Positions 24,331 through 31,969 are shown, numbered from the stretch's first letter. The stretch is 49,646 nucleotides of DNA from a virus (IMGVR_UViG_3300025889_000181:1-49646), one strand, 5' to 3'. The notes: generated by a model from the letters alone, not told the origin. Numbers and translations are program-made.

Positions 24331-24613
24331 TTGGCAACCTGTAAATTCTTATCCCATTACCCTTATCGGCTTCTCTTCTTTTCCTGACCGTGAATCTCTT
24401 ATCCGGATTATCTAACTGGACTCGATGCACCCTTTGCCTGAGCGTGCTAATCTTTCGGATGAGATGATCCTCATCATCGGTCTTAATGAAAAAGCTTTCT
24501 TCAGGTTCTAGATTCATGATTGCGTCTAAAATTTTTGGCTCTAACTTCTCGCTCTTGCGAACCTCTGGCAACGGTACTCGCTCGATCAATATATCTTCGC
24601 TGTCTTTCGTCAT
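24308..24613 (-). CDS. Hypothetical protein, first large gene of the recombination operon
   Basis: 101 residues from the ATG at 24613 with AAAGGA upstream; a longer TTG-initiated form to 24643 is possible but less likely. Its end overlaps the exonuclease start. The centre E-E-S-F-F-I-K-T-D-D-E-D-H-L-I-R-K-I-S-T, then L-R-Q-R-V-H-R and K-R-F-T-V-R-K-R-R-E-A, ends with G-I-R-I-Y-R-L. This helix-plus-basic-strand layout is seen in small phage proteins of unknown function; DNA binding is plausible from charge. Confidence 0.65.
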   Translation of the reverse strand: MTKDSEDILIERVPLPEVRKSEKLEPKILDAIMNLEPEESFFIKTDDEDHLIRKISTLRQRVHRVQLDNPDKRFTVRKRREADKGNGIRIYRLPNENNEPA

Positions 24614-24671
24614 AATAACTAATTCCTTTCTCTTCTTTGTCAATCAACCATTGACTTATTTTGCTCATCAT
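24501..24671 (-). CDS. Possible short leader gene overlapping the next frame
   Basis: 56 residues, starting M-M-S-K-I-S-Q-W-L-I-D-K-E-E-K-G-I-S-Y-Y. An AGGA ribosome site lies six bases before the ATG, well placed. It overlaps the 101-aa gene by more than 110 bases in another frame, which argues against it. Sequence is charged with no recognised family. It is kept as a possibility because of the ribosome site and the 5' position just after the operator-like inverted repeat. Confidence 0.3.
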   Translation of the reverse strand: MMSKISQWLIDKEEKGISYYDERQRRYIDRASTVARGSQEREVRAKNFRRNHESRT

Positions 24672-24673
24672 GT

Positions 24674-24697
24674 ATTGTCCTGTCACTCAAGGACAAT
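24674..24697. promoter_or_regulatory. Operator-like inverted repeat between divergent operons
   Basis: Arms ATTGTCCT and AGGACAAT are perfect inverted copies separated by 8 bp. They lie between the minus-strand recombination operon and the plus-strand RusA/primase operon, the expected place for a repressor that controls both. No repressor gene is recognisable in the window. Confidence 0.5.
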
Positions 24698-24700
24698 CGA

Positions 24701-24720
24701 ATATAAGGTATTTTCTGTAG
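24701..24720 (+). promoter_or_regulatory. Promoter-like element shared with 32931-32945
   Basis: The string ATATAAGGTATTTTCTGTAG is nearly repeated before TerS (ATATAAGGTATCTTCTCTGTAG). TATAAG could be a -10 box; if so the RusA transcript would be almost leaderless, as its ATG starts at 24722. No clear -35 hexamer at 16-18 bp is seen. Confidence 0.35.
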
Positions 24721-24721
24721 T

Positions 24722-25096
24722 ATGACAAGTATTTTTTTTATCATCAATGGAGAGCCGGCGAGCAAAGCAAACAGTCGCAGACTAGTAACCATCAAGGGCA
24801 GGCCGGCCTTTATAAAGAGTGCAAAGGCGTTGGCTTATGTGAAAAGTTTTGAAGAACAATGCCCACAGATGGGCAACTCAATGTTAGAGGGTGACCTTGA
24901 GGCAACAATTAAAATTTATTACTCCTCGCGGAGACCAGATCTTGACGAGAGCGTCATTTTGGATTGCATGCAAGGGTTTATTTACAAGAACGACAGACAG
25001 GTTAGACGGAAGGTGATCGAATGGGGATTGGACAAAGAGAATCCAAGGGCAGAAATACTCGTTACTTCAATCGATCAATCGAGGGACGAATCTTGA
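24722..25096 (+). CDS. rusA: RusA-type Holliday junction resolvase
   Basis: 124 residues. The opening F-I-I-N-G-E-P-A-S-K-A-N-S-R-R and the core S-R-R-P-D-L-D-E-S-V-I-L-D-C-M-Q-G-F-I-Y-K-N-D-R-Q-V are the RusA signatures, including the paired acidic residues (D-L-D and the later Asp of K-N-D) that bind magnesium and cut four-way junctions. Phage RusA proteins resolve recombination intermediates before packaging. First gene of the plus-strand early unit, divergent from the annealing/exonuclease operon; its stop overlaps the next start as TTGA. The ribosome site is poor. Confidence 0.85.
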   Translation: MTSIFFIINGEPASKANSRRLVTIKGRPAFIKSAKALAYVKSFEEQCPQMGNSMLEGDLEATIKIYYSSRRPDLDESVILDCMQGFIYKNDRQVRRKVIEWGLDKENPRAEILVTSIDQSRDES

Positions 25097-25308
25097 ACCG
25101 AGCGATACTAGATTTGTTTGCCAGAGATGAAGACAAGCGTATAGATGCGGTAGAGTTTTTTGCCAACGAAAATCATAACGAGTTGGTAGAGAAGTTCGGG
25201 ATAGATGCTGATGAGATTAAGCGAATGGTATTCTCAGCAATCAAGCATGAAGGGATTAGGAGGGAGAAGATGGCAAGAAATATTATCAGACACTTAGTAG
25301 GTTACTAA
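25093..25308 (+). CDS. Small helical protein, possible DNA-binding
   Basis: 71 residues from a TTG at 25093 that overlaps the RusA stop (TTGA) and has GAGGGA upstream; an ATG 72 bases earlier lies inside rusA and is less likely. It reads D-E-D-K-R-I-D-A-V-E-F-F-A-N-E-N-H-N-E-L-V-E-K-F-G-I-D-A-D-E-I, then a basic helix. The layout recalls a group of small phage proteins with a helix-turn-helix-like pattern. The 18-bp repeats described at 25293-25370 begin inside its last codons. Function not known; a repeat-binding regulator is a testable guess. Confidence 0.6.
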   Translation: MNRAILDLFARDEDKRIDAVEFFANENHNELVEKFGIDADEIKRMVFSAIKHEGIRREKMARNIIRHLVGY

Positions 25309-25370
25309 GACTAAGTAGTCTACTTATTTTTTTAAGTTAGTAGGTTTCTTAGCTAAGTAGCCTACTAAGT
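25293..25370. repeat. 18-bp AAGTAG repeats, locus 1 (before primase-helicase)
   Basis: Four units related to CTAAGTAGNCTACTAAGA: 25293-25310 (two mismatches), 25311-25328, a degenerate one at 25336-25352, and a perfect core at 25353-25369. The outer ends form a perfect inverted pair, ACTTAGTAGG and CCTACTAAGT. The same unit recurs only at 33953-34092. Iteron, operator and recombination-site roles are all open. Confidence 0.75.
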
Positions 25371-25419
25371 GTGTGGCCCCTTCGGGGATTTTAAGAAGCT
25401 AACATGGGAAGGTAAGTGT

Positions 25420-27210
25420 ATGCAACAAGAAGTTTTAGATAATTTTTTAAAGACAATAACCCAAGAGGGCAGATATATTTGCCCCGTCTGCACACCAAGC
25501 AGGAAAAAATCTAACCAGAGCGAGAGAACTCTCAGCGTGTCATTCAAGGATGATGGCGTGGTGTTTCTCTGCCATCACTGCGAGATATCTGGTAAGCGGG
25601 GGGAATCTAAACCAATGTACATTGATCGGCCAAAAAAGGTGACGGCCATCAGTGTACCTAAAGAAAGTGATGACGGTATCATCGGTCAGTATCTAGGAGG
25701 AAGAGGTATTGATTACGAAAAAATTAAGGACAGGTTTAAGATCGTCACAGGTAAGCGTTATTTCAATGCTAAGGGCGAGTTGGATGCAGGGGAAGTACCC
25801 GCCATAGGGTTTGTTTATGGCGAGCGAGAGGCTGTTAAATGGAGGCCTCTGAACGACAAGAGGTTTACTCAAGATGGAGCGGCAAGAACTTTCTGGGGCG
25901 TAGAGTTAGCCAAGAAGTTGGAGCCTAAAACGGTGGTTGTTTGTGAAGGCGAGATAGACTGTTTATCTGTGGCTTCCTCTGTTATTGACGAGCAAATAGG
26001 TATACTAAGCGTACCGAATGGTGCTCCGCAGCGGGTCGCCAATCGAAGAATCGATCCCACGGAAGACAATAAATTTAATTACGTCTGGGAAGCTAAGTCA
26101 GTCATGAAGTCTGCCGACAAGATTATATTGGCAACTGATAATGATGAGGCGGGAGAAGCGTTAAAAGAGGAGTTGGCAAGAAGAATAGGTAGGGCAAAGT
26201 GTTATCAGGTTACTTACCCCGAGGGCTCGAAGGACATGAACGATGTCCTCCAAAAGCATGGGTCGGAAAAAATCGTAGAGATTGTCCTCGACGCAGAGCC
26301 CATGCCACTGGAAGGGGTATATACCGTCGATGATTACAAGAGCGAGGTCAATCATCTGTATACGAACGGTGTCATTGGCGGGCTATCAACAGGAATACCT
26401 ATCGTGGATGAGTTGTTCACGGTGGTACAGGGTCAACTGTCTGTGATTACTGGGGTTCCGGGGTCAGGTAAGTCAGAGTTTATTGACCAGATAATGGTTA
26501 ACTTAGCTAGACAATATGATTGGAAGTTTGCAGTTGCCAGCTTTGAAAATCCACCGCCTTTGCACATAGCTAAGCTTGCAGAAAAGATTATTGGCAAACC
26601 TTTTTTTGATGGGCCAAACGGTCGGATGAGCAAGGAGGAAGCTGACAATGCCTTACAGTACATACACAACCACTGGATGTTTCTTGAGCAGAGGTCAGGT
26701 GATTTAGTTACTATTGACTCAGTCTTGGATCGAGCACAACAAGCCGTCATGAGAATGGGCGTGAGAGGATTGGTCATTGACCCGTACAATTACATCGCAC
26801 AGCAGACATCCTCAGACAATGAGCACCAAAGTATTAATGATCTGCTAACAAGATTGGTAGCCTTCGCCAGAGCAAACGATGTTCATATCTGGTTCATCGC
26901 TCACCCCAGCAAGATGCCAACGGATTCTTCAGGATCAACTGCTGTGCCAAAGGGAATGAATATCTCTGGTAGCGCCAGCTTCTTTGCCAAGGCTGACCTC
27001 GGTATCACGGTTCATCAGAACAAGGATCGGGACGTTGAAATTCATTGTTGGAAGGTAAGGTTCAAATGGATAGGTAAGGTTGGCAAGGTCAAGCTGGCAT
27101 ATGATGTGCCAACAGGCAGGTACTCCGAGCCAGTTTATCAACCATTGTCTATACCGGCATCGTTACAGCCATCAAAAAGCTGGCATGAAAAAGATGACGA
27201 CTGGATCTGA
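25420..27210 (+). CDS. Primase-helicase, T7 gp4/Twinkle type
   Basis: 596 residues from the ATG at 25420 (AAGGT upstream); an upstream GTG at 25369 would add 17 residues but overlaps the repeats. Domains: zinc finger C21-P-V-C24 with C51-H-H-C54; TOPRIM with C-E176-G-E-I-D and T-D240-N-D242-E-A-G; RecA-type helicase with Walker A G345-V-P-G-S-G-K351-S and the A-H-P-S-K box. It makes primers and unwinds DNA at the fork. The C-terminus ends K-D-D-D-W-I, an acidic tail like that by which T7 gp4 contacts its polymerase, and close to the D-D-D-W-L end of the SSB-like protein. No DNA polymerase is in the window. Confidence 0.92.
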   Translation: MQQEVLDNFLKTITQEGRYICPVCTPSRKKSNQSERTLSVSFKDDGVVFLCHHCEISGKRGESKPMYIDRPKKVTAISVPKESDDGIIGQYLGGRGIDYEKIKDRFKIVTGKRYFNAKGELDAGEVPAIGFVYGEREAVKWRPLNDKRFTQDGAARTFWGVELAKKLEPKTVVVCEGEIDCLSVASSVIDEQIGILSVPNGAPQRVANRRIDPTEDNKFNYVWEAKSVMKSADKIILATDNDEAGEALKEELARRIGRAKCYQVTYPEGSKDMNDVLQKHGSEKIVEIVLDAEPMPLEGVYTVDDYKSEVNHLYTNGVIGGLSTGIPIVDELFTVVQGQLSVITGVPGSGKSEFIDQIMVNLARQYDWKFAVASFENPPPLHIAKLAEKIIGKPFFDGPNGRMSKEEADNALQYIHNHWMFLEQRSGDLVTIDSVLDRAQQAVMRMGVRGLVIDPYNYIAQQTSSDNEHQSINDLLTRLVAFARANDVHIWFIAHPSKMPTDSSGSTAVPKGMNISGSASFFAKADLGITVHQNKDRDVEIHCWKVRFKWIGKVGKVKLAYDVPTGRYSEPVYQPLSIPASLQPSKSWHEKDDDWI

Positions 27211-27628
27211 TTTAAAAATAAACGATATCGGTAGCCCGCTCCTTCACAAGCATCACAAGGTGGACGTAGAGGATGCGGGCAACGGTTTCGCTAGGTCGAA
27301 AGTAAGGGATCAATTATTTATTGACCACTTATTAATTAAAGATTTGATTAATGTTGACGAGCATCTTGAAGCTGAAAGAGTTATTGGCTTGGCGGTGGGG
27401 GCTCAAGTCTATTTAAAAAGTCCTTCCATGAATCAAAGCAGCTTCGGCAGTGGGAAGCCTGACATGATGTCGAGCGGCCTAATGCGCTACTCTCGCTACA
27501 TGAGATGGGTAATTGATAATTGGGGACTAGAAGGCGAGCAAGTAATAACCCTTCATGTAATCGATGACGTTCACACCAACGACTTCGCCCAGATCAGCCT
27601 GTTAAGAAAAGTTTTAAGCAGAAATTAA
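27185..27628 (+). CDS. Hypothetical protein, possible late regulator
   Basis: 147 residues from the ATG at 27185, inside the end of the helicase gene. Contains H-L-E-A-E-R-V-I-G-L-A-V-G-A-Q-V-Y-L, S-G-L-M-R-Y-S-R-Y-M-R-W-V-I-D and a C-terminal helix pair ending L-L-R-K-V-L-S-R-N. This helical plan with a final helix-turn-helix-like part is reminiscent of phage regulators such as DUF6456-type or antiterminator proteins, but I cannot assign a family. Last gene of the plus-strand early unit, a usual place for a late activator. Confidence 0.6.
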   Translation: MKKMTTGSDLKINDIGSPLLHKHHKVDVEDAGNGFARSKVRDQLFIDHLLIKDLINVDEHLEAERVIGLAVGAQVYLKSPSMNQSSFGSGKPDMMSSGLMRYSRYMRWVIDNWGLEGEQVITLHVIDDVHTNDFAQISLLRKVLSRN

Positions 27629-28162
27629 TTTACCCAACTGCTGTGTTTTTCTGCCCAGAAAAATGAACCCCTAAAAAAACCCCTCAGCCCTTTGTTAATA
27701 AGGGTTAAATACAAAAACCATTTAAGTCTAGCAAAACCTCCGCCTACTGCTGTGTTTTGTGCGCCTGTTGTAACGTTGTTACCAGCCTCGCTACCAATAG
27801 CAACGTTATGTTCTCCTGCGGTAACACAAATTCTGATTAAAATCTAGACCCTTAAATACAGGGTTTTAAGGAACAAAAATATGACCCCTAATTTCCTTGG
27901 GAAAGTTAGCTATTGAGCAGGCAATAAAAAACCCCTACTCCTTTCGAAGCAGGGGTTCTTTGGTGCGGGAAGGTAAGAGTGTGTGGTCTCTTGATTCAGA
28001 ATATCTCATAGTCTGAGTCAACATGCAAGAGTGCGGCTGTGCCTGACCGTTGGTCATGAAGGGTGCCAGCTAACAGTCAGGCTTTCCAGTGCGCCGCCCA
28101 CCGGCTAGGAGTGCTGGCCCTTATAACTTAACACAAGCCGGCTTAAGAGATGTTTAAAGTGC
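27629..28162. other. Gene-free convergence region
   Basis: No convincing gene. It holds two copies of ACTGCTGTGTTTT (27637, 27746), an 11-bp inverted repeat around TAACGTTG/CAACGTTA (27769-27807), a weak plus-strand hairpin with T-run (about 27848-27866), the strong bidirectional terminator at 27930-27960, and a paired segment GCCTGAC/GTCAGGC at about 28047-28085. No tRNA cloverleaf was found. Confidence 0.6.
27930..27960. terminator. Bidirectional rho-independent terminator
   Basis: Arms AACCCCT and AGGGGTT enclose an inner CTT/AAG pairing. On the plus strand the stem is followed by CTTT; on the minus strand by TTTTTTATT. It sits where the plus early unit and the minus AAA+/VWA unit meet, so it would stop both. 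Confidence 0.85.
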
Positions 28163-28351
28163 TCATTGTTTATCTTCGCAGTTTGGATTGGTTTGCCAAT
28201 AGTCTGGCCAGTGACCCGCGCATACCATCTCTCGATACTCTTTCTCCATTGCCAGCTCATGCTGGTAATCTTGCTCAGACACCCAGAGAAATACGGCGAT
28301 CACCGCAACAATTACAAAGCCAGTTAAAACTTTACGTTCCTCTTCGAACAT
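28163..28351 (-). CDS. Small membrane protein
   Basis: 62 residues. One N-terminal membrane helix (L-T-G-F-V-I-V-A-V-I-A-V-F-L-W-V) followed by a soluble part E-L-A-M-E-K-E-Y-R-E-M-V-C-A-G-H-W-P-D-Y-W. The Y-x-x-M-V-C-x-G-x-W-P-D-Y pattern recurs in small phage membrane proteins of unknown function. Strong AGGGGG ribosome site. Last gene of the minus unit. Spanin-like topology is possible, but there is no lipoprotein partner nearby. Confidence 0.7.
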   Translation of the reverse strand: MFEEERKVLTGFVIVAVIAVFLWVSEQDYQHELAMEKEYREMVCAGHWPDYWQTNPNCEDKQ

Positions 28352-28360
28352 ACATCCCCC

Positions 28361-28672
28361 TTATGTTTTTATCCTGATACCGATATCGATAAGCATAAGC
28401 TCTGCTTCTTTTTCGTGCGTATCATCCGCATACCGATATCCATATGTTACGTCTCGTTCTCTGAGAATCTTAGCCAGTTCTTCTGTCATGTTGATAAACG
28501 TCACGCTTCTGAAATATGTCTCTGCTAAATTCTCGGGCGTGAGACCTTCTCTGGCAGCATAGACCTCGTCCCATGAGACAGAGGTTCCATCCTTATCGTT
28601 ATGAACCTCGGATAATTCCGTTGTTCTCTCGACTGTATCTATTAGGCAGTCAATAATCTTTAACAAACTCAT
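28361..28672 (-). CDS. Hypothetical protein downstream of VWA gene
   Basis: 103 residues from the ATG at 28672 with AGGAG upstream; a longer frame to 28702 lacks a ribosome site. Acidic and helical (I-I-D-C-L-I-D-T-V-E-R-T-T-E-L, E-E-L-A-K-I-L-R-E-R-D-V). No family recognised. Separated from the VWA gene by a very stable C(UUCG)G hairpin, which may set its expression apart. Confidence 0.65.
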   Translation of the reverse strand: MSLLKIIDCLIDTVERTTELSEVHNDKDGTSVSWDEVYAAREGLTPENLAETYFRSVTFINMTEELAKILRERDVTYGYRYADDTHEKEAELMLIDIGIRIKT

Positions 28673-28684
28673 TTCATTCTCCTC

Positions 28685-28700
28685 GGGGGCCGAAGCCCCC
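28685..28700 (-). terminator. C(UUCG)G tetraloop hairpin between VWA and downstream gene
   Basis: In RNA of the minus strand the stem GGGGGC pairs with GCCCCC around a UUCG loop. It lies right after the VWA stop and directly before the ribosome site of the next gene, with no U-tract. More likely an mRNA processing or stability element, or partial attenuator, than a full terminator. Confidence 0.45.
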
Positions 28701-28707
28701 ACTTAAT

Positions 28708-29976
28708 TTAGATCTTAATGATCTCGCCAAACTGCTCGCAACCATCAAACTGCGGATCAGTGAAATTAGTCAACCAGAATACTGGGTAGTCTGGGACTGA
28801 AAACTTCTCACCGTAGTGGGCGTTAGGCCCAACGTCAGCCAGTCCATCAGTGAAGTAGACCAGAGCATTGGGGTTCACATCGTTGTATTCACACCAGTTG
28901 AATGGTGGATTGAACGCAGTGCCGCCGCCGCCGTGCATCTTTAGGACGATGTCATCGCCCCGTTCGAACTCGTCAACGTGGTTGATTGTGAAGTCGCAAT
29001 AGATCACATACACCTTAGTCGGCTTGATGTCAGCCACGATGTCATCGATGTGATGACTGATGACCGATAGATCGTGATCATCCAGTGAGCAAGAGGTGTC
29101 AACTGCGACAACCAGTTCGCCCGTTGGCTCGGTTATATTCGACGGCAACCTCAGCCCCCGAGACAGTAGCCTCCGGTTAGGTTTGGCGTAGGTCTGATCA
29201 ATGACCACGCTATCGCGCAGAGCATCTCTCAGAATCTCATTCCAAGGTTGAGAGTCGCCCTTCAGCGAATCGATCATGTCCCGAGCTTGACCAAGTGAAC
29301 CCTGACCAGCTTTGCGCTCAGCCTGAGCGGCTTGATTGACTGCTGCCGCAACAGACCGTTGCTCCTCAGCTTTGCCAGACTCGTCGAGCAGCTCGCCATC
29401 GTCATCAACCCCGTCCCTAACCTCACCCCAAGGCACGCCAGAGTCAGATTGTGAGGGTGCTCCAGAGTCAGATTGTGAGCTGTCGTCATTACCATCTTGG
29501 CCAGATGAAGAGTCAGATGAAGAGTCAGATGAAGGGTCAGCCCCGTCAGCACCCTTACCACCCTCTCCGTCCTCCTCCTGCTGAGGCTTGCTGATGTCAG
29601 AGTAGATCCGCTCAGCTGCCCAGTCTCGATATTTAGGATTGAACAGTCCGTCATCTGGAAGGGTGAACCCAGCCTTGATCAGACCCTCATTAATGGCGTA
29701 GTCACAGGCTTGATTCCACAGCTTGTGATCACGACCATCTTTCCTCAAATGGTGCCCGTATCCAATGTGAGCGCATTCATGAGCGAGCACACCGGCAACC
29801 TCAGGCACGGTCAGGCTATCTACCCAAACAGGGTTGAAGAAAATACTCTTTCCATCAGTGGCCATAGTCGGCGTGTTGGCAGCATCCTCGACAAGCTGCA
29901 ATCGATAGAGTAAGCAGGCGTAGAAGGGGTGATCTGCAATCATGCGCTGTCGCGCCTTAGCTATTTGCACGTTCAT
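28708..29976 (-). CDS. Metallopeptidase-like plus VWA domain protein (DUF2201)
   Basis: 422 residues. The N-terminal domain has H66-E-C-A-H70 and the following W-N-Q-A-C-D-Y-A-I-N helix, as in the putative metallopeptidase half of DUF2201 proteins. A linker (about 131-185) is Asp/Ser/Gln-rich with short repeats. The C-terminal VWA-like domain has V-V-A-V-D293-T-S295-C-S297 (metal-ion-dependent adhesion site) and Y-F-T-D-G-L-A-D-V. Such proteins pair with MoxR/CobS-type AAA+ ATPases as chaperone or chelatase-like machines; that ATPase is encoded two genes upstream. Target in infection unknown. Confidence 0.85.
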   Translation of the reverse strand: MNVQIAKARQRMIADHPFYACLLYRLQLVEDAANTPTMATDGKSIFFNPVWVDSLTVPEVAGVLAHECAHIGYGHHLRKDGRDHKLWNQACDYAINEGLIKAGFTLPDDGLFNPKYRDWAAERIYSDISKPQQEEDGEGGKGADGADPSSDSSSDSSSGQDGNDDSSQSDSGAPSQSDSGVPWGEVRDGVDDDGELLDESGKAEEQRSVAAAVNQAAQAERKAGQGSLGQARDMIDSLKGDSQPWNEILRDALRDSVVIDQTYAKPNRRLLSRGLRLPSNITEPTGELVVAVDTSCSLDDHDLSVISHHIDDIVADIKPTKVYVIYCDFTINHVDEFERGDDIVLKMHGGGGTAFNPPFNWCEYNDVNPNALVYFTDGLADVGPNAHYGEKFSVPDYPVFWLTNFTDPQFDGCEQFGEIIKI

Positions 29977-29985
29977 AGATATCTC

Positions 29986-30861
29986 CTAGTCAAAAAATCC
30001 AGTCAGTTTGGAAGCGATGTCACGGGCAGTGTCTGCCGCATTTTTGCGTTCAGCAGGGTCATCGCGCAGCTTCTGGGGATCAAGGTCTCTGAGTCTTAAG
30101 ATCAGATCATTCGATACCGCCGTCAATGCGGGGTCACCTGTCAGGTTGATGTTGGGCAGAGTCTCGGCCAACTCCTCAATAGCAGTGACAGTTGAGTCGC
30201 TGAACTTGGAGGCTCGTTGTTGACCCTCACCCTTGGTGCCGTGTCGATCAAGCCCATCGATAAAGCTGTTGAGCACCTTACTCACACGCTCATGGACAGA
30301 CTTCATGCCGGCCTCGATGCGGTCGTTGACATCACGCTCAATCTCAGCGCGTATGGCCTTGACCCGATCATTGGGTAGGTTGACGCGAATGTCATCACCG
30401 CTGGGTAGCTGGCGTAGCAAGTAGTTGATTGAGTACTTGCCGACAATCGCCTCGACCTCAGGGTAATCAGAGGCGTTGAACGCAGACCCGAGCCTGAGCT
30501 GGTCATCTTTGACAATGTCCGGCCATTCTCGTCGCAGTTCAATCTTCAGCTCGTCAAGCTTGTCAGCCTTGGCGCGAAGGTCACGCTCGAAATTGTCGAG
30601 ATTGTCGACAGTGATCAGGTGGACGCCATCCTCCCAAGGCACACACCATTTGCGGATGATCGAGTTGCCGACTTGGCCGATTAGCTTATTGAGTTCCTTA
30701 ACCACGGCAACCTTGGCGAGCCGCTTGCTGACGCGGATGAATCCATCGTCAGCATTCTTATCTACAGTGACCTCGTCGCTGATACGCTTATCGGTGACTG
30801 TGTTATTCCACTTAGTGCAAGTAACCTTGACCAGTAACGCGTTGTTTTGAATCTTATCCAT
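29986..30861 (-). CDS. Partner protein of the AAA+/VWA module (DUF3150-like)
   Basis: 291 residues from the ATG at 30861 with AGGAG nine bases upstream; a longer frame to 30897 runs into the ATPase end. Largely helical, with V-S-K-R-L-A-K-V-A-V-V-K-E-L-N-K-L-I-G and long charged helices; ends in I-A-S-K-L-T-G-F-F-D. Position between ATPase and VWA protein is that of DUF3150 proteins in other phages, but the match is by context more than motif. Probably an adaptor or substrate of the complex. Confidence 0.55.
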   Translation of the reverse strand: MDKIQNNALLVKVTCTKWNNTVTDKRISDEVTVDKNADDGFIRVSKRLAKVAVVKELNKLIGQVGNSIIRKWCVPWEDGVHLITVDNLDNFERDLRAKADKLDELKIELRREWPDIVKDDQLRLGSAFNASDYPEVEAIVGKYSINYLLRQLPSGDDIRVNLPNDRVKAIRAEIERDVNDRIEAGMKSVHERVSKVLNSFIDGLDRHGTKGEGQQRASKFSDSTVTAIEELAETLPNINLTGDPALTAVSNDLILRLRDLDPQKLRDDPAERKNAADTARDIASKLTGFFD

Positions 30862-30871
30862 GTTGGCTCTC

Positions 30872-31969
30872 CTAGATTGCGACACGTTGAGTGTCAATTT
30901 TGAATTGAACGTAGGCCTCTGAGGCCTTCAGGTCTTTGTCACGATTGGTGGCGATGAGGAAAAACACCGCGAGCAGCTCCTCATCAATGCGCCTCAAATA
31001 GCTGACAGCGTTATCGATGTTTCGATTGTCGCAACGCTGAGCCAGTATCGTGGCGATGGCGTACTTCGTCGCCAGCTCTCGGTCATCAGGCACACTGACT
31101 GAATGAGGATCTCGCAGGATATGGCCGGCATCTGGAAGGTTGCGGACAATCTGCAAGAATCCAACAAACTCAGCGGCAGCGCCTTTACCCACTGCACCTT
31201 CAATGGCTGCGTGTTCTAAGGACTTAGGCAGTCCGGCTTGCAGAACGGCAGAGACAGACTCCCAACCGCGAGGTGTAGCAGCGGCAGTAAAACCCTTGGG
31301 TATGCCGCCCTCTGGGTATTCATGGAGCAGTCCAGCCTGATCGATTGAACCGTCACCCTTGAGTACTGGCTTGCCACGATTAGCGATGAAGGCGATCACC
31401 TCAGGCGCGTACCCAGCCGATCCTGCAAAGTTGACCCACTCGTCAACGTCAGGCACCACGTTGAGCTGCACACTGAATCGGGTCATGAGAGCAGCGTCCT
31501 GTCGGCCATGAACGCCGGCACCATCGCATGATCGATTAGACGCGGCGATGATTCTCCAACCCTCGGGCAAGACGTAGTCGCCAAGCTGCCTGTCATTGAT
31601 TAGCTGGTATAAGGATGATTGTACTGACACAGACCCAAGCAGCAGCTCGTCAGTAAACAGGATGCCGTGCTCTCCGTCACGGTCAACACGCGGCAACCAG
31701 TCGGGCAAAGCAAACGCAGTGCGCCCATCGACAAGGTCAGGGATGCCTCTGGTATCGACGGCATCAAGCTGGGACGCTCGAACATCGATGAGACCCCACT
31801 GCTTGCCAGTCTGCTCAGAGAGGGACGCGACGATTGATTGCACAATGGATGATTTGCCCACACCGAATGCACCCCAGAGAAAAACGGGGCGTACCTTGTG
31901 AGGAATAAGCGACTCCACGATAGTGGCCGCTTGGTTGAGTGACACTGTCGCAATGTTTGAATATTGCAT
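30872..31969 (-). CDS. MoxR/CobS-type AAA+ ATPase
   Basis: 365 residues. Walker A at 33-40 (G-A-F-G-V-G-K-S), Walker B G-I-L-F-T-D-E, sensor-1 region I-I-A-A-S-N-R and arginine-rich second region with A-L-M-T-R-F. This is the MoxR branch of AAA+ proteins, which work with VWA-domain partners to remodel proteins or insert metals. First large gene of the minus unit, followed by the partner and VWA genes. The same fold includes CobS, carried by some marine phages, but CobS function is not shown here. Confidence 0.85.
   Translation of the reverse strand: MQYSNIATVSLNQAATIVESLIPHKVRPVFLWGAFGVGKSSIVQSIVASLSEQTGKQWGLIDVRASQLDAVDTRGIPDLVDGRTAFALPDWLPRVDRDGEHGILFTDELLLGSVSVQSSLYQLINDRQLGDYVLPEGWRIIAASNRSCDGAGVHGRQDAALMTRFSVQLNVVPDVDEWVNFAGSAGYAPEVIAFIANRGKPVLKGDGSIDQAGLLHEYPEGGIPKGFTAAATPRGWESVSAVLQAGLPKSLEHAAIEGAVGKGAAAEFVGFLQIVRNLPDAGHILRDPHSVSVPDDRELATKYAIATILAQRCDNRNIDNAVSYLRRIDEELLAVFFLIATNRDKDLKASEAYVQFKIDTQRVAI

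Noticed and set aside
27960-28140. Possible tRNA
   Set aside because: No acceptor stem with matching T-arm and anticodon arm could be built on either strand.
28163-28351. Spanin/Rz pair
   Set aside because: Single-pass protein without an embedded or adjacent lipoprotein gene, and far from lysozyme.
29336-29584. Plus-strand frame opposite the VWA linker
   Set aside because: Ser/Pro low-complexity shadow of the Asp/Ser-rich linker.
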